A stretch of 64,000 bases of DNA, from NCBI RefSeq assembly GCF_000308815.1, contig NZ_BAFX01000044.1, forward strand, positions 1 through 64,000, read 5' to 3'. This document shows, piece by piece, positions 36,541 through 43,952 of the stretch; position 1 is the stretch's first letter, and each line of letters starts with the position of its first letter. The translations under genes were made by a program, and so were the position numbers. This DNA is from Nocardia concava NBRC 100430. Lineage in GTDB: Bacteria > Actinomycetota > Actinomycetes > Mycobacteriales > Mycobacteriaceae. The notes under the pieces were generated by a model. It was not told the DNA's origin. It was given only the letters and a program-made list of their open reading frames with translations, and made no database searches.

Positions 36541-37623
36541 ATGAGCACCGCCACGATCACCGTGTCCCCTCTGGATCGCAGCGCCATGCGGGCGCGCGTC
36601 GAGGAGGCCCTCTACGAATTCCTCAGGGGCAAAGCGGAATCCGCGGCCGCCGCCGGACTGCCCGCCGATGTGGTGGACGCCGTGCGTTCGTTCCTGTTCG
36701 CCGGGGGCAAGCGCATCCGCCCGCTGTTCTGTGTGCTCGGCTGGTACGCGGGCGGTGGTCTCGGGCTACCCGAGGAGGTGGTGCGCGTGGCCGCCGCGGT
36801 CGAGTTGTTCCACGCCGCCGTCCTCATTCACGACGACATCATCGACGACAGCGACACCCGTCGCGACCAGCCCACCGTGCACCGCGCCGTCGCCGACCGT
36901 CACCGCAGCGCCCGGGACCGGGGTGCGGCCAGCCGCTTCGGCACCCACGCCGCCCTGCTCATCGGTGATTTCGGGCTGGTGTGGTCACAGGAACTGCTAC
37001 ACAGCGCGGGCTTATCGGAGGCCCAGACCGCCGCTGCCGCACCGATTCTCGACGCCATGCGCACCGAGGTCCACTACGGCCAGTACCTGGATCTGCTCAC
37101 CACCGGGCGCCCCACCCGCGACCTCGACCAGGCGCTCGAGATCATCCGCTACAAGACCGCCGCCTACACCGTGGTGCGCCCGCTGCAGCTGGGCGCCGCA
37201 CTGGCCGGGGCCGGACCCGAAGTGGCACAGGCACTCTCGGATTTCGGCGGCCCGCTCGGCGAGGCCTTCCAACTCCAGGACGATCTGCTCGGCATCTTCG
37301 GCGACCCGGCCCGCACCGGCAAGTCCACCATCGACGACCTGCGCGAGGGCAAACACACCGTCCTGCTCGCCCTCGCCCTGCGCTACGCCGACCCGCAACA
37401 GCACGCCCAGCTCGAGAGCCTGATCGGCAACCCGCGCCTGGACGCCCGCGGCGCCGCCATCTGCCGCCAGATCCTCACCGCCACGGCCCGACCCAAGGTC
37501 GAACGCATGATCCGCGACCGCTGGCTGCTGTCCCAGCGCACCCTCTCCCGCGCCCCCTTCCCGCCCGCCGCCCTCCCCGGCCTGCGCAGCATCGCCGACG
37601 CCGTCATCGCCCGGACCTCGTAA
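36541..37623 (+). CDS. Polyprenyl (geranylgeranyl) diphosphate synthase
   Basis: A 360-aa isoprenyl synthase. First Asp-rich motif HDDIIDDSDTRR (Asp98, 99, 102), second motif QDDLLGIFGD (247 on) in which the usual DDxxD reads DDLLG, plus FAGGKRIRPLF near the N-terminus. The second motif is atypical but found in actinobacterial GGPP synthases. GGAGG lies directly upstream. Product length cannot be fixed from sequence. It has its own promoter and no pathway neighbours here. Confidence 0.88.
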   Translation: MSTATITVSPLDRSAMRARVEEALYEFLRGKAESAAAAGLPADVVDAVRSFLFAGGKRIRPLFCVLGWYAGGGLGLPEEVVRVAAAVELFHAAVLIHDDIIDDSDTRRDQPTVHRAVADRHRSARDRGAASRFGTHAALLIGDFGLVWSQELLHSAGLSEAQTAAAAPILDAMRTEVHYGQYLDLLTTGRPTRDLDQALEIIRYKTAAYTVVRPLQLGAALAGAGPEVAQALSDFGGPLGEAFQLQDDLLGIFGDPARTGKSTIDDLREGKHTVLLALALRYADPQQHAQLESLIGNPRLDARGAAICRQILTATARPKVERMIRDRWLLSQRTLSRAPFPPAALPGLRSIADAVIARTS

Positions 37624-37725
37624 CTCCGGTCACGCCCTGATTCCCGCCCGGCGCTGCGGACCGAAACCCGACCGGTCGTGTGGTTAACTCGCGGCAAGCG
37701 TTGGGTGGGTGGTTGCGGACCCTGA

Positions 37726-37739
37726 TCCGGACGTCCGGA
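37726..37739. promoter_or_regulatory. 14-bp perfect palindrome
   Basis: TCCGGACGTCCGGA is fully self-complementary and lies 52 nt upstream of the exported-protein gene at 37792. Possible operator. Confidence 0.35.
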
Positions 37740-37791
37740 ACGCCCCCGTGTCCCCGGACGTTGCGTCAGGGAGCCGAGAGGGTGGAAAAGC

Positions 37792-38361
37792 ATGGTGCGC
37801 CTTGTGTATTCGGTAGGGCCCGCGATCGCGGCGGTGGGGGCGCTGGCGGTCGCGGCGGTGGTGCCGCCGGTGCTGTCGGCGCTGGTGCCGACCCGGGAGA
37901 CCGAGATGTCGGCGGGGGAGACCATCACGCTGACCGCCAGCGGAATCGGCGCGGTGCACGGCGGGACCGATCCGGCCAATGCCGTCGTGTTCCGGGTGCC
38001 CGAGCAGATGCGGCGCATCGCGACCGGCGACGACTCGGTCGCGGTGCTGAAATCCGATATCGGCGAACAGCGGCTGTCGGTGTCGGTGGTGGACGGCATC
38101 ACCGATTTCCCCACGGCCGCACCGCGATTGCTGCTGCCGCTGCGCGCCGCCGGGGTGACCGTGCGATTCGACGGCGGCGTGGTGGACGCGGGCGACTTCC
38201 ACGGACTCACCTGCGTCCTGCCCGACACCGCGGGCGGGGTGTGTGCGGTCGCCAACAGCGGCGATGTGGCGGTCACCGTCACGGTCACCGGGCCGACCCG
38301 GGAGGCCGGGTACAAGATGATCGCGGACGTGCTCACCTCCAGCAAGGCGGTCGAGGCATGA
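37792..38361 (+). CDS. Exported protein of unknown function
   Basis: A 189-aa protein with an N-terminal signal or anchor (GPAIAAVGALAVAAVVPPVLSALVP, about 9-33) and a beta-rich extracytoplasmic domain with two cysteines (FHGLTCVLPDTAGGVCAVANSG) that could pair. I do not recognise the family. It is followed after 70 nt by a PrsW-like intramembrane protease in the same direction, so it may be that enzyme's substrate or partner. Confidence 0.65.
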   Translation: MVRLVYSVGPAIAAVGALAVAAVVPPVLSALVPTRETEMSAGETITLTASGIGAVHGGTDPANAVVFRVPEQMRRIATGDDSVAVLKSDIGEQRLSVSVVDGITDFPTAAPRLLLPLRAAGVTVRFDGGVVDAGDFHGLTCVLPDTAGGVCAVANSGDVAVTVTVTGPTREAGYKMIADVLTSSKAVEA

Positions 38362-38415
38362 GCGGTCAAGCCCGGAGGAGGAAGCGGAGCGTAACCACGC
38401 AGGGCTCCGCTCATG
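38357..38415 (+). promoter_or_regulatory. Mutually exclusive hairpins before PrsW gene
   Basis: CATGAGCGG (38357-38365, spanning the upstream stop codon) pairs perfectly with CCGCTCATG (38407-38415); GCGGAGC (38384-38390) pairs perfectly with GCTCCGC (38404-38410). The right arms overlap, so only one stem can form at a time, as in attenuators. Function inferred. Confidence 0.4.
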
Positions 38416-38431
38416 CCGGAAAGGATGCAGC

Positions 38432-39541
38432 ATGAGTTGGTTCCAGCCGCGGTCGCTGTTGTTCTGGGTCTACTGCCTCGCCGTGATGGCCGGGCCACTG
38501 CTGTTCTTGATTCAGGCCGCCGGGCAGGTGTGGTTCGCGGGCGTGCCCGCGCTGGCCGCGCTGCCGATCACCGCGCTGACCCTGCTGATCATCGGGCGAA
38601 TCCTGTTCGCGCTGGACCCCTTCCGGGCCCGCCGTCACCTGGTCGCACCCATGGCCATGGGCGCGATCTGGGGCGCCACCGTGTGGACCGGTCTGGCCAT
38701 GTGGGCCAATGACCACGTGAGCCGGGTCATCACCAATGCCTTCGGCGACCGTTTCGCGGTGAGCTGGAGCGCGGCCATCAGCGCGCCCATCGACGAGGAG
38801 TACATCAAGGCCATCGGAATCGCCGTGGTGGCGGTCATGTTCCGCTCCCGGCTGACCCGTCCGATGCACGGCCTGCTGCTCGGCGCGTCGGTCGGGTTGG
38901 GCGCGCAGATCGCCGAGGACTGCCTCTACTCCACCCAGACCGCGCTGTCCTCGCCGCAGGATCCGGTGGTCGACGTGATCCTGGTGGCGGTGCTGCGGCT
39001 GGTCACCGCACTCACCTCGCACTGGGCCATGTCGGGTCTGGCCGGTGTCGGCATCGTGCTGCTGCTCATCCGCACCGACCGCCCCTGGCCCTGGCGGCTG
39101 GGCGTGTTCGGGCTCTTCTACGGGCTGGCGTTCACCATGCACTTCCTCTTCGACGCCCCGCGCCCGCCCGGCCCGGCCCTGCTGTCGACCTACCTGCCGA
39201 TCCTCATCGACCTGCTCATCTTCGCCATCGCCTACTCCTGGGTGCTGCGCACCGAGCGAGCCTGGTTCCGTGAGCTCATCGCCCGCCCGGCCGCCCGCGC
39301 CATCGGCACCGAGGCCGGGCTGGCGCCGCTGCTCACCTATCACCGCCGCCGCAAAGCCCGTGCCGCCCTGCGCCATTCGACCGGTTGGACGCGCAAACAG
39401 GCCGCCCTCTACGAGCGCGGACTGCTGGACCGGGTCACCGATCTGGATCTGGTTCCGATCCAGCAAACATCGGTTCCGGGCGAATTCGGTCCCGGGCCGG
39501 GCGGTGTTCCCCACGGCGCGGGTGCCCGCTACGGCTGGTAA
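38432..39541 (+). CDS. PrsW-family intramembrane metalloprotease
   Basis: A 369-aa polytopic membrane protein. The family motifs are present: DEEYIK (Glu122, Glu123, Lys126), GAQIAED with Glu162, and HWAMSGLAG with His197, followed by MHFLFDAP. In other bacteria PrsW cleaves anti-sigma factors and PrsW homologues include membrane-embedded CAAX-like proteases. The cytoplasmic C-terminus (from about 285) is Arg-rich and proline-tailed. The upstream exported protein is its only linked gene. Confidence 0.85.
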   Translation: MSWFQPRSLLFWVYCLAVMAGPLLFLIQAAGQVWFAGVPALAALPITALTLLIIGRILFALDPFRARRHLVAPMAMGAIWGATVWTGLAMWANDHVSRVITNAFGDRFAVSWSAAISAPIDEEYIKAIGIAVVAVMFRSRLTRPMHGLLLGASVGLGAQIAEDCLYSTQTALSSPQDPVVDVILVAVLRLVTALTSHWAMSGLAGVGIVLLLIRTDRPWPWRLGVFGLFYGLAFTMHFLFDAPRPPGPALLSTYLPILIDLLIFAIAYSWVLRTERAWFRELIARPAARAIGTEAGLAPLLTYHRRRKARAALRHSTGWTRKQAALYERGLLDRVTDLDLVPIQQTSVPGEFGPGPGGVPHGAGARYGW

Positions 39542-39600
39542 TGCGATTCTTGCGTGCCGATGACCAGTGCCGAGTGAACTGGACGCTAGCGTAAGTCCTC

Positions 39601-40500
39601 ATGAGTGAGGGTCAGACGCCGTCCGCCGAGGCTGATTCCACGCCGGGTCCCGCGGTGGCCGAGCGTGCCGGTGAGCTGCTGCAGCGTCGTCAGCAAGCCC
39701 TGTGCAACTATCTCGACGCGAGCGCCGATATCGCCGGCGCCCGCATTCGCACGAACCTGACCGGCTGGCAACGCTGGGCCCGGCACCTGCCCGGCTCACC
39801 GCTGGCCCGCGCGACCGCCCGCCGCGACGCGCTCGTGCGGGACCTGGCCGTGCACGGCGTCGGTGCCGACGACCACCGCTGGGGTGCGCTCTCGGGCGGA
39901 TTCGTGCGCAGCCTCGGGACCGCGCTGTGCCTCGAGGACACGCTCTCGGATCTGACCCTGCGCTACTCGGCCGCCGCGTCGTCGTGGACCCGCCGCCTGC
40001 GGGCCCTGTCCCGAAGCGTCGAGGCGGCCCGCCCGCTGGCCGCGGTGGGCGATCGCGCCGTGGTCGCGGACCTCACCGAGGAACTGCTCGAGCTCACCCG
40101 CGCCGCCCCCGACGAGGCCGCGCGCCGGCAGCTCTCCGATCATCTGCCCGGCGTGCTGCGCCCGGTCCCCTTCGACATCGAATCCCTGCGCCGCTCCGAT
40201 TCGCTGGTCGAGGTGGTCTTCGACATCTACGCCGACACCGTCAAGCTCGACAACATCACGGTGAATCCGGAACTGCGCGGCACCGGCCTGGGCACGGCCG
40301 TCCTGCAGCATCTGTGCCGCGCCGCCGACGCCCATCACCTCTATATAGTGGGCCAGCTCGTCCCGACCTTCCGTGACGACGACTCCGCGGTTCCGATCCT
40401 GGCCCGCTGGTGCCGTTCCCACGGATTTGCCGTGAACGAACGCCTCGGTGGCCGCATCGCGCGTACCCCGGCCAGCATCCCGGACACCGCGACCCGCTGA
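39601..40500 (+). CDS. Protein with C-terminal GNAT-like domain
   Basis: A 299-aa protein. Residues 1-190 are helical and Arg-rich, of no family I recognise. The C-terminus contains LDNITVNPELRGTGLGTAVLQHLCRAADAH, which matches the acetyl-CoA pyrophosphate loop (RGTGLG) of GNAT acetyltransferases. The ATG has no ribosome-binding site; TAGCGT (39587-39592) 8 nt upstream suggests a leaderless transcript. Confidence 0.65.
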   Translation: MSEGQTPSAEADSTPGPAVAERAGELLQRRQQALCNYLDASADIAGARIRTNLTGWQRWARHLPGSPLARATARRDALVRDLAVHGVGADDHRWGALSGGFVRSLGTALCLEDTLSDLTLRYSAAASSWTRRLRALSRSVEAARPLAAVGDRAVVADLTEELLELTRAAPDEAARRQLSDHLPGVLRPVPFDIESLRRSDSLVEVVFDIYADTVKLDNITVNPELRGTGLGTAVLQHLCRAADAHHLYIVGQLVPTFRDDDSAVPILARWCRSHGFAVNERLGGRIARTPASIPDTATR

Positions 40501-40585
40501 AAATTCGAAATATCTGGCGTGTCGCATCCAACTCCGCTGTGCGGCAAGGGATCAGCGGATTCCTTGCTAGTCTCGCAGCGATGGT

Positions 40586-40669
40586 GTCTGGTAACAGACC
40601 GTATGCCCGTTACGACGTGCTCACTGCGTAGAGAACGTCCCGACTATTTTTTGGCTGGCAGTTTGCCAG
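40586..40669 (+). promoter_or_regulatory. Leader with inverted repeats, first mycolyltransferase
   Basis: GTCTG-GTAA-CAGAC (40586-40599), GTAAC/GTTAC half-sites at 40591-40595 and 40609-40613, and CTGGCA-GTT-TGCCAG (40655-40669) lie in the 190-nt leader. The last could hide or expose the translation start region. A GTAACAG motif also occurs upstream of the paralogue on the other side. Confidence 0.4.
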
Positions 40670-40690
40670 TGGAACTGGATCAACTTTCAT

Positions 40691-41704
40691 ATGAAGCTCT
40701 CTGTACTGCACGGCCGCCGCAATGGATTCGCGCTGCGCGCCGCCGCGACCGCGCTCACCGCGCTGGTGTCGGTGGCGACGTTCGCCGGTACCGCCGCCGC
40801 CGAGCCCGAGAAGTCCCCGTCGGTCACCTCGCTCGAGAAGGATGGGCGTACCTGGCATCTGAAGGTGTACTCGGCGGCCATGGGCGGCGATATCACCGTC
40901 GATGTGCAGCGTCCGGTCGACGAGTCGAAGCCGGCTCCGAACCTGTGGCTGCTCAACGGCCTCGACGGCGGCTACGGCACCGCGAGCTGGAAGGCCCGGA
41001 CCAACGTCCTGGACTGGCTGTCCGACAAGCAGGTCAATGTCATCCAGCCGATCGGCGGCTTCGCCACCTACTACGCCGACTGGATCAAGGACGACCCGAA
41101 GCTCGGGCGCAACAAGTGGAAGACCTTCTTCACCGAGGAACTGCCCCCGGTGCTCGACGCGACGCTGGGCTCGACCGGTCTCAACTCGCTCGCGGGCCTG
41201 TCCACCTCCGGCACGTCGGTGCTGCAGCTGGCCGAGGCGAAGCCGGGCCTGTGGAAGTCGGTGGCCGCCTACAGCGGGTGCGCGCAGATCGCCGATCCGG
41301 CGGGTCAGACCTTCGTGAAGCTGTCGGTCAACCGCGGTGGCGGCAATACCGAGAACATGTACGGCCCGGACAACGGCCCCGACTGGGCGGCCAATGATCC
41401 GGTCATCAACGCCGAGAAGCTGCGGGGCACCAACCTCTACATCTCGAGCGGCAGCGGCATCCCGGTGATGGAGGACGTCAGCTGGTACCTGAACAACGGC
41501 GGACCGGAGACCCTCGCCCTCGGCATGATCATCGAGGGGGCCACCAACGCGTGCTCGCACAACCTGAAGACCAAGCTGGACTCGCTGAACATCCCAGCGA
41601 CCTACCAGTTCACGCCGGTCGGCACGCACTACTGGCCGTACTGGGAGCAGGCGCTGCACGACTCCTGGCCGCTGCTCGCGCAGGGTATGGGCATGCAGCC
41701 CTGA
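40691..41704 (+). CDS. Mycolyltransferase (antigen 85-like), copy A
   Basis: A 337-aa secreted esterase-fold protein. Signal peptide to about residue 38 (FAGTAAAEPE), oxyanion region LNGLDGGYGTASW, nucleophile elbow GLSTSG with Ser171, and C-terminal catalytic His in VGTHYWPYW. Antigen 85-type enzymes transfer mycolic acids onto trehalose and arabinogalactan, which identifies a mycolate-containing cell envelope. Signature residues are intact. A closely similar gene converges from 42808. Confidence 0.92.
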   Translation: MKLSVLHGRRNGFALRAAATALTALVSVATFAGTAAAEPEKSPSVTSLEKDGRTWHLKVYSAAMGGDITVDVQRPVDESKPAPNLWLLNGLDGGYGTASWKARTNVLDWLSDKQVNVIQPIGGFATYYADWIKDDPKLGRNKWKTFFTEELPPVLDATLGSTGLNSLAGLSTSGTSVLQLAEAKPGLWKSVAAYSGCAQIADPAGQTFVKLSVNRGGGNTENMYGPDNGPDWAANDPVINAEKLRGTNLYISSGSGIPVMEDVSWYLNNGGPETLALGMIIEGATNACSHNLKTKLDSLNIPATYQFTPVGTHYWPYWEQALHDSWPLLAQGMGMQP

Positions 41705-41734
41705 TGATCTGACGATCGGACCACCGAAAACAAC

Positions 41735-41774
41735 AGCGCCGCAATGCCGGGAAGGCATTGCGGCGCTTGTTTGT
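41735..41774. terminator. Bidirectional terminator between mycolyltransferase genes
   Basis: A perfect 14-bp stem, AGCGCCGCAATGCC (41735-41748) with its complement (41754-41767), 5-nt loop. TGTTTGT follows on the plus strand and GTTGTTTTC on the minus strand, so it can end transcription from both sides. Confidence 0.85.
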
Positions 41775-41782
41775 CTATCCGA

Positions 41783-42808
41783 TCAGGCCGGGAGACCCAT
41801 GCCCGCGGCCAGCATCGGCCACGAATTGTGCAGGGCGTTCTCCCAGTACGGCCAGTAGTGGGTGCCCACCGGATCGAACTGGTAGGTGGCCGGGATATTG
41901 ATCGAATCCAGCTTGTTCTTCAGATTGTGGGTGCAGGCGTCGACGCCGCCCTCGATCAGCATGCCCAGGGCCAGGTTGATGTCACCCTGCGGGCCGGGCG
42001 CGGCCTTGGTGTAGTACTCGACATCCTTCAGCAGCGGGATACCACTGCCGCTGGAGATGTAGAGATTGGTGCCGCGCAGCTTCTCGGCATTGATGACCGG
42101 ATCGTTCGCGGCCCACAGCGGGCTGTCATCGGGGCCGTACATGTTCTGGGTGTTGCCACCCGCCCAGGTCTCCACCGCGAACTTCAGGAACTGCTTGCCC
42201 ATCGGATCGGCGATCTGCGCGCAGCCACTGTAAGCGGCCACCGACTTGAACAGACCCGGCTTGGCCTCGGCCAGCTGCAGCACCGAGGTACCGGAGGTGG
42301 ACAGGCCGGTCAGCGCGTTCAGACCGGTCGAGCCCAGCGCGGTGTCGAGCAGCGGCGGCAGTTCCTCGGTGAAGAACGTCGTCCACTTGTTGCGCCCGAG
42401 CTGCGGGTCGTCCTTGATCCAGTCGGCGTAGTAGCTGCCGCGGCCGCCGATCGGCTGGATGACATTGACCTGCTTTTCGGCGAGGAAGCCGAGGGCGTTG
42501 GTCTGGGCGCTCCAGCTCGCGGTGCCGATGCCGCCGTCGAGGCCGTTGAGCATCCAGATGTTCGGGGCGGGCTGGGACTCGTCGACGGGACGTTGCACAT
42601 CCACCGAGATGTCCTGGCCCATGGCCGCGGAGTACACCTTCAGATGCCAGGTGCGCCCGTCCTTCTGGATGGAGCTGATGGCCGAGGGCTTGGTGGCGTC
42701 CGGGTCGGCCGCGCCGGTGCCCGCGGCGACCGCGACGGACAGCGCGGCGGAGAGGGCGAGGGCGGCGGTCCGCAGGGCGGTCCTATTACGTAGTGCGGAG
42801 AGCTTCAT
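41783..42808 (-). CDS. Mycolyltransferase (antigen 85-like), copy B
   Basis: A 341-aa paralogue of the gene at 40691, with the same phrases (DGRTWHLKVYSAAMG, VNVIQPIGG, TFFTEELPP, GLSTSGTSVLQLAEAKPG, VGTHYWPYW) and Ser170. The signal peptide region and the segments around residues 210-235 and 265-280 differ most, suggesting divergence in substrate access. ATG at 42808 aligns with copy A; a longer upstream frame has no signal peptide. The ribosome-binding site is weak. Confidence 0.92.
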   Translation of the reverse strand: MKLSALRNRTALRTAALALSAALSVAVAAGTGAADPDATKPSAISSIQKDGRTWHLKVYSAAMGQDISVDVQRPVDESQPAPNIWMLNGLDGGIGTASWSAQTNALGFLAEKQVNVIQPIGGRGSYYADWIKDDPQLGRNKWTTFFTEELPPLLDTALGSTGLNALTGLSTSGTSVLQLAEAKPGLFKSVAAYSGCAQIADPMGKQFLKFAVETWAGGNTQNMYGPDDSPLWAANDPVINAEKLRGTNLYISSGSGIPLLKDVEYYTKAAPGPQGDINLALGMLIEGGVDACTHNLKNKLDSINIPATYQFDPVGTHYWPYWENALHNSWPMLAAGMGLPA

Positions 42809-43011
42809 CGAAACAGTGGTTCCAGTCCTCGGGCCACACGCGGCCACAATGTCTAGTGGTTGGTGGTCGGATACCGGACGAACCGGCCTCCCCGACACCG
42901 TATGTCTGGTGTCAGAACAAAACTGTTACCCGACTGAAGGTTTGAACGGTAGCCCGAATCTGGCGGGCACGCCGTCGCGAAGGTGTCGGCCCAGCGTGCG
43001 ACCATCGAGGG

Positions 43012-43461
43012 GTGTCCAACAAATCCGCCGAGGAGCAGCGCCTGAGCGATCTGGCGCGGCTGCGGCGCGTGCGCGACCGGATCGACCGGGAGTACGCGCA
43101 GCCGCTGGACGTGGAACGGCTCGCGCGCGACGCGCACATGTCGGCCGGGCATTTGAGCAGGCAGTTCAAGGCGGCCTACGGGGAATCGGTGTACGCGTAT
43201 CTGATGACCCGGCGCATCGAGCGGGCCATGGCGCTGTTCCGCATCGGGGAGCTGAGTGTCACCGAGGTGTGTTTCGCGGTGGGCTGTTCGTCGCTGGGGA
43301 CCTTCAGCACCCGATTCACCGAACTGGTCGGCATGTCGCCGAGCGCTTACCGGCAGGAGGTGGCCGAGGTGTCCGAGGGCATGCCGTCGTTCATCGAGAA
43401 ACAGGTGACCAGACCGATCAGGAATCGAGAAGCCCCGGCAAGCGCCTCGCAACTAGCCTGA
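43012..43461 (+). CDS. Short AraC-family regulator
   Basis: A 149-aa protein consisting almost only of the AraC DNA-binding domain: two helix-turn-helix motifs, LDVERLARDAHMSAGHLSRQFKAAYGESVYAYLMTRRIERA and LSVTEVCFAVGCSSLGTFSTRFTELVGMSPSAYR. No ligand domain is present. GTG at 43012 has no separated ribosome-binding site. The stop is 5 nt before a VOC gene, indicating co-transcription with it and the UvrA2 gene. Confidence 0.87.
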   Translation: MSNKSAEEQRLSDLARLRRVRDRIDREYAQPLDVERLARDAHMSAGHLSRQFKAAYGESVYAYLMTRRIERAMALFRIGELSVTEVCFAVGCSSLGTFSTRFTELVGMSPSAYRQEVAEVSEGMPSFIEKQVTRPIRNREAPASASQLA

Positions 43462-43466
43462 TCAGC

Positions 43467-43880
43467 ATGGACATCACCATCAACGCCAGCTTCCTGCCGC
43501 ACACCGATGCCGATGCCGCCCTGGCCTTCTACCGTGACGCGCTCGGGTTCGAGCTGCGCAAGGACGTCGGCTACAACGGGTTGCGCTGGCTGACCCTCGG
43601 CCCGGCCGATCAGCCGGGGACGTCGATCGTGCTGACCCCGCCCGCCGCGGATCCGGGCATCACCGAGGAGGAGCGCAAGCTCATCCTCGAGATGATGGCC
43701 AAGGGCACCTACGGCGCGATGCTGCTGGCCAGCAAGGACGTCGACGCCACCTTCGAGCAGCTGCAGGCCTTCGACATCGTCGAGATCGTGCAGGAACCGA
43801 CCGACCAGCCCTATGGGGTGCGCGACTTCGCCGTCCGTGACCCCGCGGGCAACCTGCTCCGCATCCAGCAGGTCGCCTGA
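43467..43880 (+). CDS. VOC-family (glyoxalase/bleomycin-resistance-like) protein
   Basis: A 137-aa single-chain VOC protein: SFLPHTDADAALAFYRDALGFELRKDV opening and YGVRDFAVRDPAGNLLRIQQ closing motif. Family members are metal-dependent enzymes or drug-sequestering proteins. The AraC regulator immediately upstream and a UvrA-like drug-protection ATPase 72 nt downstream favour a detoxification role. Confidence 0.87.
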   Translation: MDITINASFLPHTDADAALAFYRDALGFELRKDVGYNGLRWLTLGPADQPGTSIVLTPPAADPGITEEERKLILEMMAKGTYGAMLLASKDVDATFEQLQAFDIVEIVQEPTDQPYGVRDFAVRDPAGNLLRIQQVA

Positions 43881-43952
43881 GCCGTATCAACCGAGCCTGA
43901 TCCCCTTCGACCGAGCCGCCCGACCGGACCGCCCGCACACCTGGAGACCCGC

